Shown piece by piece: positions 48,034-56,800 of a DNA stretch of 64,000 nt (within the stretch, counting starts at the first letter, position 1; each line of letters begins with the position of its first letter). Both the position numbers and the translations under genes were made by a program. This stretch comes from Nocardioides sp. BP30 (GTDB taxonomy: Bacteria > Actinomycetota > Actinomycetes > Propionibacteriales > Nocardioidaceae), in NCBI RefSeq assembly GCF_029873215.1, contig NZ_CP123620.1, positions 124,001 to 188,000 of the forward strand, read 5' to 3'. The notes beneath the pieces were generated by a model, which was not told the origin of the DNA, made no database searches, and saw only the letters and a list, made by a program, of their open reading frames with translations.

Positions 48034-48246
48034 TCAGTCCGGCGGCTCGGGCGAGCCCGGCACCTTGGGTGCGACGTCGCCCTGCTTGCCGTCGTCGCGG
48101 TCGCCGTCGTCGCCTGCGGCCAGGTCGGGGCTGTCCTCCTTCGCCGCGTCCTCCTGATCGTCCGCGTTCGCCTCCTGGCGCACCCGGGTCTCGAGGTCCT
48201 CGACGATCTCGCGCGGGTCGTCGGCACCGTGCGGTGATGAGGTCAA
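48034..48246 (-). CDS. Small acidic, probably disordered protein
   Basis: A predicted 70-residue protein starting at TTG 48246, which follows a strong AAGGAG by 6 bases. About a third of the residues are Asp or Glu, with few hydrophobics after residue 30 (for example DDQEDAAKEDSPDLAAGDDGD). The ORF continues upstream without a better start. I do not recognise a family. It lies between the MFS and TetR genes on the same strand. Confidence 0.55.
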   Translation of the reverse strand: MTSSPHGADDPREIVEDLETRVRQEANADDQEDAAKEDSPDLAAGDDGDRDDGKQGDVAPKVPGSPEPPD

Positions 48247-48333
48247 CGCGGTCTCCTTCGCTACGGCGGGTGCACGGCGTGCACCCACGAGGACCCGGTA
48301 CCCAGAAGCCCTCGGCGTACCGGAGACTGCGGT

Positions 48334-48918
48334 TCAGCTGCGCTCGGTAGGCGAGGGCAGGCCGCTGTCGATCAGCTGGTCCCAGCAGCGCACGAAGTCC
48401 TCGCCGAGGCGGTCGTTGCCGTCGAGTGCTCCGGAGACGACGGCACCCGTGCGGACCATCATCAGCTGCTCCGCTCCCGCCCGCGGATCACGGTGGTCGA
48501 GTCGGCGCAGCAGCTCCTCGAGCCGGCCGGTGACCCAGCGCCGGATCTCGTGGGCCCGCACCCGGGCCGGATGCGAGCCGGTGAACTCCGCCGAGGCGTT
48601 GATGAAGGGACATCCGCGGCGGATCCCGGCGAAGTCGTCGCGCGTCAGGACGACGGCCAACTCGGTCAGCGCGCGGCGCGGGTCGTCGCGGTGGGCGTCG
48701 ATGACGCCGTCGACCTGCGCGTGGTCATGGGCTGCACGGCGGTCGAGATAGGCGGCTATCAGGTCGTCCTTGGAGGGGAAGTGCCGGTAGAGCGTCACCC
48801 GGGTCACCCCCGACTCCGCGACGATGCGCTGGATGCCCACGGCGTGGATGCCTTCGTCGTAGAACAGCCGGTCGGCGGTGAGCAGGATCCGCTCGCGCGC
48901 CGGCGACGGTCGGGTCAT
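48334..48918 (-). CDS. TetR family regulator
   Basis: A 194-residue repressor. The helix-turn-helix lies at about residues 10-55 (ILLTADRLFYDEGIHAVGIQ, ESGVTRVTLYRHFPSKDDLI). The C-terminal domain includes RGCPFINASAEF, a feature of the TetR_C subfamily that controls divergent hydrolase or oxidoreductase genes. AAGGAG lies upstream, though distant from the ATG. It is divergent from the alpha/beta-hydrolase and SDR pair, with a GGTAGA...TCTACC operator between. Confidence 0.88.
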   Translation of the reverse strand: MTRPSPARERILLTADRLFYDEGIHAVGIQRIVAESGVTRVTLYRHFPSKDDLIAAYLDRRAAHDHAQVDGVIDAHRDDPRRALTELAVVLTRDDFAGIRRGCPFINASAEFTGSHPARVRAHEIRRWVTGRLEELLRRLDHRDPRAGAEQLMMVRTGAVVSGALDGNDRLGEDFVRCWDQLIDSGLPSPTERS

Positions 48919-48999
48919 GAAGTACGCAGCTCCTTGCCATGGGCTCGGATCAGGCCCTTGTCAGCGCCTCGCCCACGGCTCTACGTTAGCTCGCAGGTA

Positions 49000-49019
49000 G
49001 GTAGATCGATCGGTCTACC
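49000..49019. promoter_or_regulatory. Candidate TetR operator
   Basis: GGTAGATCGATCGGTCTACC is an almost perfect 20-base palindrome in the 120-base spacer between the TetR gene and the hydrolase gene. It sits 19 bases before the hydrolase start. Confidence 0.6.
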
Positions 49020-49038
49020 GTCAGGGAAGGGAACAGCG

Positions 49039-49836
49039 ATGCCCGACAACACCCCCGTCCTCTTCATCCACGGCCTGTGGTTGCATGCCAGCTCCTGGGA
49101 GGGCTGGATCGAGCGCTTCACCGCCGCCGGCTACGACGCCTCGGCGCCCGGCTGGCCCGGCGATCCCGACACGGTGCTCGCCGCCCGCGCGCATCCCGAC
49201 GCCCTCGCCGACCACGGCATCGACGACGTGGTGGCGCACTACGCCGGGCTGATCGCCGCGCTGCCCGTCAAGCCGATCGTGGTCGGCCACTCCTTCGGCG
49301 GCCTGATCGCCCAACGGCTGCTCGGCGAGGACCTCGCAGCGGCCGCGATAGCGATCGACGCCGCCCAGATCAAGGGCGTCCTGCCGCTGCCGCTCTCCGC
49401 GCTCAAGGCGACGCTGCCGGTGTTCAAGAACCCGGCCAACAAGCACCGGGCCGTCTCGCTGAGCGCCGAACAGTTCCGCTTCGCCTTCGGCAACGCGATC
49501 CCGGCGGAGGAGTCCGACGAGCTCTTCGACCGCTGGGCCATCCCCGCACCCGGCAAGCCGCTGTTCGAGGCCGCCGCCGCCAACTTCAGTCCGCACTCCC
49601 CTGCCAAGGTGGCGACCGACAACACCGGCCGCGGGCCGCTACTGCTCATCATGGGGGGCCAGGACCACACCGTTCCGGAGGCCGTCACCAAGGCGACGCT
49701 CAAGCAGTACCGCCACAGCACTGCCACCACCGACCTCGTGGAGTTCGCCGACCGTGGCCACTCGCTCACCGTCGACCACGGTTGGCCCGAGGTCGCCGAC
49801 CGCTGCCTGGTCTGGCTGAAGGACCAGGGGCTGTGA
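49039..49836 (+). CDS. Alpha/beta-fold hydrolase
   Basis: A 265-residue serine hydrolase. The oxyanion-region motif FIHGLWLHASSW is at the N-terminus. The nucleophile elbow is GHSFGG, the acid is Asp in GGQDHTVP and the base is His in DRGHSL. The substrate is unknown. A GGGAAGGGA ribosome site precedes ATG 49039. It is followed after 3 bases by an SDR gene and is divergent from the TetR gene, so hydrolase and SDR form a two-gene TetR-controlled operon, possibly for breakdown of an exogenous ester or lactone. Confidence 0.87.
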   Translation: MPDNTPVLFIHGLWLHASSWEGWIERFTAAGYDASAPGWPGDPDTVLAARAHPDALADHGIDDVVAHYAGLIAALPVKPIVVGHSFGGLIAQRLLGEDLAAAAIAIDAAQIKGVLPLPLSALKATLPVFKNPANKHRAVSLSAEQFRFAFGNAIPAEESDELFDRWAIPAPGKPLFEAAAANFSPHSPAKVATDNTGRGPLLLIMGGQDHTVPEAVTKATLKQYRHSTATTDLVEFADRGHSLTVDHGWPEVADRCLVWLKDQGL

Positions 49837-49839
49837 CCC

Positions 49840-50622
49840 ATGGATCTCGAGCTCGCCGGTCGCAGGGCACTGGTCACCGGCGCCAGCAAGGGGATCGGGC
49901 TGGCCATCGCCCGCGCGCTGGCCACCGAGGGGGCGTCGGTGATCGCCGGCGCCCTGACCGGCAGCGCCGAGCTCGACGAGCTGACCCGGACGGCTGACGT
50001 CCGGGCGGTCTCGGTCGACCTCTCCAGCCCGGCCGGTCCGGTCGCCCTGGTCGAGGAGGCGACGGCCGACGGGGACCTGGACATCCTGGTGAACAACGTC
50101 GGCGCCGTACGACCCCGGCTGCAGGGATTCACCGCCATCACCGACGAGGACTGGGCCTGGACCCTCGGGATCAACTTCCTCGCTGCGGTGCGCACGATGC
50201 GCAGCGCGATCCCCCACCTGCTCCAGCGGCCGGGCGCCAGCATCGTCACGATCAGCTCGGTCAACGCGTTCCTGCCCGATCCGGGCGTGATCGACTACAG
50301 CGCCGCCAAGGGCGCCCTGACCAACCTGTGCAAGTCGCTCTCCAAGGAGCTGGGCCCGGCCGTCCGGGTCAACACGATCAGCCCGGGGCCGGTGCGCACC
50401 GACCTGTGGCTCGGCAGCGGGGGCGTCGCGGCGACGGTCGGCGGGAGCAGCGGCCACGACCCTGCGGAGGTGGTACGGCGCCAGGAGTCCCAGGCTGCCA
50501 CCGGCCGCTTCACCTACCCCTCCGAGATCGCCGATCTCGCGCTGTTCCTCGCGAGCCCGCGCGCGGCGAACATCACCGGCAGTGACTTCGTCATCGACGG
50601 GGGCCTGATCACGACGCTGTGA
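49840..50622 (+). CDS. Short-chain dehydrogenase/reductase
   Basis: A 260-residue classical SDR. The cofactor motif is TGASKGIG (about residues 13-20). NNVG is at about 87-90, the catalytic Ser in TISSVNAF, and the Y-x3-K pair in DYSAAKGA. The C-terminal ITGSDFVIDGGL is typical. NADP preference is likely because no acidic residue follows the second strand in the classical position. It is translated with the upstream hydrolase gene (3-base gap). Its last 14 bases overlap the 3' end of the convergent oxidoreductase gene. Confidence 0.88.
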   Translation: MDLELAGRRALVTGASKGIGLAIARALATEGASVIAGALTGSAELDELTRTADVRAVSVDLSSPAGPVALVEEATADGDLDILVNNVGAVRPRLQGFTAITDEDWAWTLGINFLAAVRTMRSAIPHLLQRPGASIVTISSVNAFLPDPGVIDYSAAKGALTNLCKSLSKELGPAVRVNTISPGPVRTDLWLGSGGVAATVGGSSGHDPAEVVRRQESQAATGRFTYPSEIADLALFLASPRAANITGSDFVIDGGLITTL

Positions 50623-51559
50623 GCGCCGGCAGCACCACCACCTTGCCCGAGACCTGCCCGGCAGCTGCTCGTGCATGCAGCGCGGGGAGGTCGGCGAGAC
50701 CGACCCGTTCGGCCACGTCGACCCGCAGCTCGCCCCGGTCGACCGCCGCGACCAGCTCGGCGAGCTGCTCGGTGTCGGGGCGCAGGAAGACGTTGACCCC
50801 CCGCACCCCGCGCGCGTCGTCGGCGGGCGCCGGCATGATCACCACCGTGTTCGCCACCAGCCCACCGGGGCGGACAAGCGCGGCGAGAGCGGCCAGCGCA
50901 GTGGGCTCGACCCGCGCCAGGTTGAGCACCAGGTCGAACGGCTCGGCGACGGCCTCGGCGACGGTCGCCGAGGTGTGGTCCACGATCTCGTCGGCACCGG
51001 CCGCCCGGACGCGGTCGACGCTGGCAGGGCTGGCGGTCGCGGTGACGTGGGCGCCGACCCGCTTGGCCAGCTGCACCGCATAGCCACCGACGGCGCCGCC
51101 GGCGCCGTTGATCAGGACACGCTGACCCGCGGCGAGCCGCCCGACCTCGAACAGCGCCTGCCACGCGGTGAGACCGACCAGGGGAAGCGCCGCTGCATCG
51201 CCCAGCGGGATGGTCGCGGGCGCACGCGTCAGCGCCGCGACCGGTGCGACGACGTACTCCGCCGCCGCACCCTCGGCGATCATGCCGAGGAACCCGACCA
51301 CCGCCTCGCCGATCTCCAGGCCGGTGACATCGGCGCCCAAGGCGTCGACGGTGCCGGAGACGTCGATCCCCGGCGTGTGTGGCAACTGCACCGGGAAGAC
51401 CTCCTGCAGGTAGCCACCCCGGATGCCGTCGTCGACGGGATTGAAGCTCGTCCCGGCGACCCGGATCCGCACCTCGCCCGCATCGGGGACGGGCACCTCG
51501 GTGTCCTCGAAGCGGAGGACGTCGCTGTCGCCGTACTCGTGGAATCGCACTGCCTTCAT
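50609..51559 (-). CDS. NADP-dependent quinone-oxidoreductase-like (MDR family) protein
   Basis: A 316-residue medium-chain reductase without structural or catalytic zinc ligands, as in the quinone oxidoreductase group. It begins MKAVRFHEYGDSDVLRFED. NPVDDGIRGG and PHTPGIDVSG are family motifs, and the nucleotide site is INGAGGAVGGYAVQLAK (about 145-161). ATG 51559 is chosen because an MDR protein starts exactly there; the ORF upstream reads through the operator region. It is divergent from a MarR gene with two symmetric sites between, so it is probably induced by a redox-active or aromatic compound. Confidence 0.88.
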   Translation of the reverse strand: MKAVRFHEYGDSDVLRFEDTEVPVPDAGEVRIRVAGTSFNPVDDGIRGGYLQEVFPVQLPHTPGIDVSGTVDALGADVTGLEIGEAVVGFLGMIAEGAAAEYVVAPVAALTRAPATIPLGDAAALPLVGLTAWQALFEVGRLAAGQRVLINGAGGAVGGYAVQLAKRVGAHVTATASPASVDRVRAAGADEIVDHTSATVAEAVAEPFDLVLNLARVEPTALAALAALVRPGGLVANTVVIMPAPADDARGVRGVNVFLRPDTEQLAELVAAVDRGELRVDVAERVGLADLPALHARAAAGQVSGKVVVLPALTAS

Positions 51560-51585
51560 CACTGCACCTCGTTCAGTAGCTCGAT

Positions 51586-51639
51586 TGCTTCGAATTCGAA
51601 GCATGTCGAACACTGTAGCGGTGCTTTGAATTCGAAACA
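51586..51639. promoter_or_regulatory. Twin MarR operators
   Basis: TGCTTCGAATTCGAAGCA (51586-51603) is a perfect 18-base palindrome. TGCTTTGAATTCGAAACA (51622-51639) is a near copy 36 bases downstream. They lie between the divergent oxidoreductase and MarR genes. Confidence 0.75.
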
Positions 51640-51641
51640 AG

Positions 51642-51656
51642 TACACTTCCGGTATG
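51642..51656 (+). promoter_or_regulatory. -10 box and leaderless start of the MarR gene
   Basis: TACACT (51642-51647) precedes ATG 51654 by 6 bases. The second operator lies immediately upstream, in the -35 region. Confidence 0.55.
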
Positions 51657-52163
51657 AGCAACGAGCCGCTCCTCGACCGGACGCAGCTGGGGGCCTACTT
51701 CGCGCTCGTCGAGGTCGCAGGGCTGCTCCGGCACGCCGTCGACCAGCAGCTGCGCGACGTGGGCGACCTGAGCTACGTGCAGTTCCAGCTGCTGGCCCGC
51801 CTGGGTGAGTCCTCGGCCGGCACGCAGCGCATGACCGACCTGGCCGACGGCGTGGTCTACAGCCGCAGCGGACTGACCTATCAGGTGAGCCTGCTGGAGA
51901 AGGCCGGCCTCCTCACGCGGGGAGCCTCGCCGGAGGACGAGCGGGTGGTCACGGTGGCGATCACCGAAGACGGACGCGAGCGCTTGGCCGCCGTCCTCCC
52001 CGGACACGCCGCGATCGTCCGCGACCTGCTCTTCGGACCGCTCTCGCACGACGACGCCCGCACCCTCGAGCGGCTCCTGGAGCCGGTGCGGGACCACATG
52101 CGCTCGGCGCCGCCCCGATCCGCCGCATCCCGGCGGCCCAAGGGCGGGCGGGAGCGGCCGTAG
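51654..52163 (+). CDS. MarR family regulator
   Basis: A 169-residue winged-helix dimer. QFQLLARLGESS...MTDLADGVVYSRSGLTYQVSLLEKAGLL is the DNA-binding core (about 45-90) and the wing is EDERVVTVAITEDGRERL. A basic tail follows. It should repress itself and the divergent oxidoreductase gene through the twin TTCGAATTCGAA sites. No conserved redox cysteine is present, so a ligand rather than oxidation is the likely signal. Confidence 0.88.
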   Translation: MSNEPLLDRTQLGAYFALVEVAGLLRHAVDQQLRDVGDLSYVQFQLLARLGESSAGTQRMTDLADGVVYSRSGLTYQVSLLEKAGLLTRGASPEDERVVTVAITEDGRERLAAVLPGHAAIVRDLLFGPLSHDDARTLERLLEPVRDHMRSAPPRSAASRRPKGGRERP

Positions 52164-52270
52164 CCCGTCCGGCGGGCGTCTCGCTGCGTTGGCCGGCTCC
52201 TGGGATCATCGTTCTCATCCGACGGTGGCGACACACCCGAGATCGCCATCCCCTCGTCCGGGGAGCTGCC

Positions 52271-52783
52271 ATGGCTGCGGTGACCATCGCTCCGCTCGAC
52301 CCTCTCCACTGGCGTGCGGTCGAGCGGATCTACGCGGCCGGGATCGCGACCGGCCACGCCACGTTCGAGTCCGAGCCGCCGACCTGGGACCGGTTCGACG
52401 CCGACAAGCTGCCGCACCAGCGCCTCGTCGCCCTCGGCCCCGACGGGACGGTGCTCGGCTGGGCGGCGGCGGCAGCCACCTCCCAGCGGCCCGTCTACGC
52501 CGGCGTCGTCGAGCACTCGGTCTACGTCGATCCGAGCGCGGCCGGGCGCGGCACCGGCCGGCTCCTCCTCGAGGCGCTCGGCGAGACCACCGAGGAAGCC
52601 GGGATCTGGACCCTCCAGTCCGGCATCTTCCCCGAGAACGAGGCCAGCCTCGCCCTGCACCGCGCCGCCGGGTTCCGCGTGGTGGGCGTGCGCGAGCGGG
52701 TCGGGAAGATGAGTCATGGGCCACTCGCCGGGCGGTGGCGTGACGTGGTGCTCGTCGAGCGGCGCAGCCGACGCGTGGGGTGA
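52271..52783 (+). CDS. GNAT N-acetyltransferase (phosphinothricin-acetyltransferase-like)
   Basis: A 170-residue acetyl-CoA-dependent acyltransferase. IYAAGIATGHATFESEPPTW near the N-terminus and the acetyl-CoA loop VDPSAAGRGTGRLLL match the Pat/YncA group, which acetylates amino acid analogues or methionine derivatives. IFPENEASLALHRAAGFRVVG is motif B. GGGGAG precedes the ATG. It is convergent with the LysR gene. The substrate is unassigned. Confidence 0.83.
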   Translation: MAAVTIAPLDPLHWRAVERIYAAGIATGHATFESEPPTWDRFDADKLPHQRLVALGPDGTVLGWAAAAATSQRPVYAGVVEHSVYVDPSAAGRGTGRLLLEALGETTEEAGIWTLQSGIFPENEASLALHRAAGFRVVGVRERVGKMSHGPLAGRWRDVVLVERRSRRVG

Positions 52784-52810
52784 CCGGGCCCGCGGAGCCG
52801 CCGACACCCG

Positions 52811-53722
52811 TCACAGCGTGAGCTCGAAGACCTCCGGCACCAACGACGCCAGCGTCTCCCGGCACGCCCGGACAGCGGTGGTGGCGGCGATCGAGGTCCG
52901 GGTCGCGGTGAAGACCGAGCGACGGGGGTCGCCGGGCAGCCGCACCAGGCGGGCGCTCGGACGCTGATGCGCGAGCATCAGGTCGGGCAGGATCGCGCCG
53001 GCGTTGCCGGACTCGATCAGCGCGATCTGCGCCTGGAGGTCGTCGGTCTCGAACCGGATGTCGGGCTCGAAGCCCGCCTGACGGCACAGCTGGACCGCCC
53101 ACTGCCGCGACGCGGCACCCGGCGGCTCCATCACCCAGGGCAACCCGGCCATCGCCTCGATCGCCTCCACCCCCGCCCAGGCGGCGCCGTACGCCGGCAC
53201 GGCCATCCGCAGCGCATCGGTGGTCAGGGGGACCCGGTCGAGGTCGGCCGGGCGCGGCGCCGCCTGGTGCGGGTACTGCTCGGCGATGACCAGGTCGAAC
53301 TCGCGCGCCGAGGTCTCCCGCAGCGCCTCCTCCGGCACCCGCTGGGAGACGGTGACCCGCAGCCGCGGGTGCGCGGTGGCCAGCTCGGCGAGCAGCCGCG
53401 GGACGAAGGCGTTCGTGGCCGATTGGAAGGCGGCGATCCGCAGCGACCCCGAGGCCTGGCCGCCGAGGGTGGCGACCTCCGCCTCGGCCTGCTCCAGCCG
53501 GTCGAGGATCGCGCCGGCATGCTCGACCAGCACCTCCGCCGCGGGGGTCAGCTGCAGGCGACGCCCCACCTTCTGCAGCAGCTCGACCCCCACCTCGCGC
53601 TCGAGCAGGCTGAGCTGCTGCGAGACCGACGACGGGCTCAGGTGCAGGGCGTCGCCCACCTCGGCGATCGTGCCTCGCAGGCTCAGCTCGTACAGCAGGC
53701 GCAGACGCCGTACGTCGAGCAT
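52811..53722 (-). CDS. LysR family transcriptional regulator
   Basis: A 303-residue regulator. The N-terminal helix-turn-helix (RLRLLYELSLRGTIAEVGDALHLSPSSVSQQLSLLE, in pieces to about residue 40) is followed by the linker helix and a periplasmic-binding-protein-like effector domain. GGAAGGAGG precedes ATG 53722. It is divergent from putA and is a candidate activator or repressor of proline use; the effector would then be proline or a derivative, which is inferred only from position. Confidence 0.88.
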   Translation of the reverse strand: MLDVRRLRLLYELSLRGTIAEVGDALHLSPSSVSQQLSLLEREVGVELLQKVGRRLQLTPAAEVLVEHAGAILDRLEQAEAEVATLGGQASGSLRIAAFQSATNAFVPRLLAELATAHPRLRVTVSQRVPEEALRETSAREFDLVIAEQYPHQAAPRPADLDRVPLTTDALRMAVPAYGAAWAGVEAIEAMAGLPWVMEPPGAASRQWAVQLCRQAGFEPDIRFETDDLQAQIALIESGNAGAILPDLMLAHQRPSARLVRLPGDPRRSVFTATRTSIAATTAVRACRETLASLVPEVFELTL

Positions 53723-53870
53723 GCCGCCTCCTTCCGCGACGCCGTTCCGCCGCCGATCGTTCGGGTGAGCCGAAGTATAAGCAGCGGAAGAGGGCGCTGT
53801 TCCTTAACGGTTCGGCACGCCGATACTGGCTTCGAGCAGCCCCGCACAGCGCAGACCGGAGGAGCCACGC
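53723..53870. promoter_or_regulatory. Divergent LysR / putA control region
   Basis: The 148-base spacer contains GCCGAA (about 53771) and its complement TTCGGC (about 53811) 40 bases apart. Between them are AT-richer elements including GTATAAGC and TTCCTTAACGG. It is a plausible LysR-type regulatory region; exact T-N11-A sites cannot be singled out. putA is preceded by GGAGGA 7 bases before GTG 53871. Confidence 0.35.
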
Positions 53871-56800
53871 GTGAGGACCGAGTACGACGACAGCCGACTC
53901 CTCGCGGACGTCGAGACGCAGGTCAGGACCTGGCTCGAGGCCGCCGCGACCAAGCCCACCCACGCCTCGGCCAAGCGACTCGCCGCGGTGCTGAAGGACC
54001 CCCGCGGCCTGGAGTTCACTGTCGGCTTCGTGGACCGGGTCGTGCGGCCCGAGGACCTGAACGTGGCCGCGCGAGCGCTGCGCGAGCTGGTCGCGATCAC
54101 GCCGCGGTTCCTGCCCTGGTACCAGAAGGCCGCGCTGCGTGCGGGGGCCGCGCTCTCGACGATCGCGCCGTGGCTGGTGATCCCGCTGGCCCGCAGGGTG
54201 CTGCGGGCCATGGTCAGCCACCTGCTGATCGATGCCACCGACGAGCGGCTGGGCGCGTCCATCGCCCGGATCCGCGAGCGCGGCGTCAGCCTCAACATCA
54301 ACCTGCTCGGCGAGGCGGTGCTCGGCGAGGCCGAGGCCAACCGTCGCCTCGAAGGCACGCGGCGCCTGCTCGAGCGCCCGGACGTGGACTACGTCTCGAT
54401 CAAGGTCTCCTCGCCCGTCGCACCCCACTCGCCCTGGGCCTACGACCAGGCCGTCACCCACGTGATCGAGCGGCTGCTGCCGCTCTACCAGTACGCCGCT
54501 CGCGCGTCGGCGCACGGGCGTCGCAAGTTCATCAACCTCGACATGGAGGAGTACCACGACCTCGACATCACCATCGAGGTCTTCACCCGGATCCTCGAAC
54601 GCGAGGAGCTGCTCGGGCTTGAGGCGGGCATCGTGCTGCAGGCCTACCTGCCCGACGCCCTGGGCGCGATGATGCGACTGCAGGACTGGGCAGCCGCCCG
54701 CCGGCAGCGCGGCGGGGCGGCCGTCAAGGTCCGGCTGGTCAAGGGCGCCAACCTGCCGATGGAGCGGGTCCAGTCCTCGCTCTACGGCTGGCCGCTGGCC
54801 ACCTGGGGTTCGAAGCAGGAGTCCGACACCAACTACAAGCGGGTGCTGAACTACGCGCTCACGCCCGAGCGTGCGGCGAACATCCGCCTCGGCGTCGCGG
54901 GCCACAACCTCTTCGACGTCGCCTACGCCTGGATCCTCGCCGGGCGGCGCGGCGTGCGCGACCGCACCGAGTTCGAGATGCTGCTGGGCATGGCCGAGGG
55001 GCAGGCCGAGGCGGTCCGCGAGACGCTGGCGGCCGAGGGCGTCGGCCTGCTGCTCTACGTGCCGGTGGTGCACCCGAAGGACTTCGACGTCGCCATCGCC
55101 TACCTGGTCCGCCGCCTCGAGGAGGGTGCCAGCCAGGAGAACTTCATGTCGGCCGTCTTCGACATCCGCGAGGACTCAGCGCTCTACCGCCGCGAGCGCG
55201 ACCGGTTCGTCGCCTCGCTCGCGGCCCTCGACGACGCCGTACCCGCGCCGAACCGCACCCAGGACCGGCGCCGGCCGGTGACCGAGGCGCCGGCCGATCA
55301 CTTCGAGAACACCCCCGACACCGACCCCTCGCTGCCGGGCAACCGCGCCTGGGGTGCCGAGATCATCGGCCGCATCCCCGCCTCCTCCCTCGGCGAGGCG
55401 ACGATCGCCGCGTCGGCCGTCGACGACGTACGCGACATCGAGCAGCTGCTCGCCCAGACGCGCGCCGCGGGTCTGGACTGGGGCCGACGCCCGTCGAGCG
55501 AGCGGGCGGCGCTGCTGCGCGCAGCGGCCGTCGAGCTCGAGCGCCGCCGCGGCGATCTGCTCGAGGTCGCCGGCAGCGAGTGCGGCAAGACGCTCGACCA
55601 GAGCGATCCCGAGGTCTCCGAGGCGATCGACTTCCTCAACTACTACGCGCAGCTGGCCGAGGCGCTCGACGACGTCGACGGCGCCACCCACACCCCGGTC
55701 GGGCTGACGGTCGTCACCCCGCCGTGGAACTTCCCCCTCGCCATCCCCACCGGTGGCGTCGCGGCTGCGCTCGCCGCCGGCTCGGCCGTCGTCCTCAAGC
55801 CCGCCCCACAGGCCCGGCGGTGTGGCGCGCTCATCACGGAGTCGCTGTGGGCGGCCGGCGTGCCCACCGACGTCCTCCGGCTCGTCGACGTCCCCGAGAA
55901 CGAGGCGGGCCAGACCCTGGTGGCCAGCCCCCTGGTGGACCGGCTGATCCTCACCGGCGCGTTCGAGACGGCCGAGCTCTTCCGGTCCTTCCGCTCCGAT
56001 CTGCCCCTGCTCGGCGAGACCTCGGGCAAGAACGCGATCGTGATCACCCCGAACGCCGATCTCGACCTGGCCGCCAAGGATCTCGTCCAGAGCGCCTTCG
56101 GCCACGCCGGCCAGAAGTGCTCGGCGGCATCGCTGGGCATCCTGGTCGGCTCGGTCGCCACCTCGAGGCGCTTCCGCGACCAGCTGGTCGACGCCGTCAG
56201 CTCGCTCAAGGTCGGTCTGCCCAGCGATCCCACCGCGCAGGTCGGGCCGCTGATCGAGCCCGCGTCGGGCAAGCTGCTCGACGCCCTGACCACGCTCCAG
56301 CCCGGCGAGTCCTGGCTCGTCGAACCGCGCCGGCTCGACGTCGAGGGCCGGCTCTGGACGCCCGGGGTGAAGGTAGGGGTCCGGCCGGGCTCGCCGTTCC
56401 ACCTGACGGAGTACTTCGGACCGGTGCTCGGCCTGATGAGCGCCACGAGCCTCGAGGAGGCGATCACAGCGCAGAACGCCGTCGACTACGGCCTCACCGC
56501 CGGCCTGCACTCGCTGGACCGCGCCGAGATCGAGACCTGGATCGACCGCGTCGAGGCGGGCAACGCCTACGTCAACCGCACCACCGTCGGCGCGATCGTG
56601 CGGCGCCAGCCGTTCGGCGGTTGGAAGAAGTCGGCCGTCGGCGCCGGCACCAAGGCCGGCGGCCCGAACTACCTGGTCGGGCTCTCGGACTGGGTCAGCA
56701 CCGAGGCCTCCCGGCTCGAGCGCCCGGCCTCCACCGTCCAGCGGCTCGTCGAGGGTGCCGGCGCGCTCGGGCTCGACGAGCGCGGCCTCATCGCCCGCGG

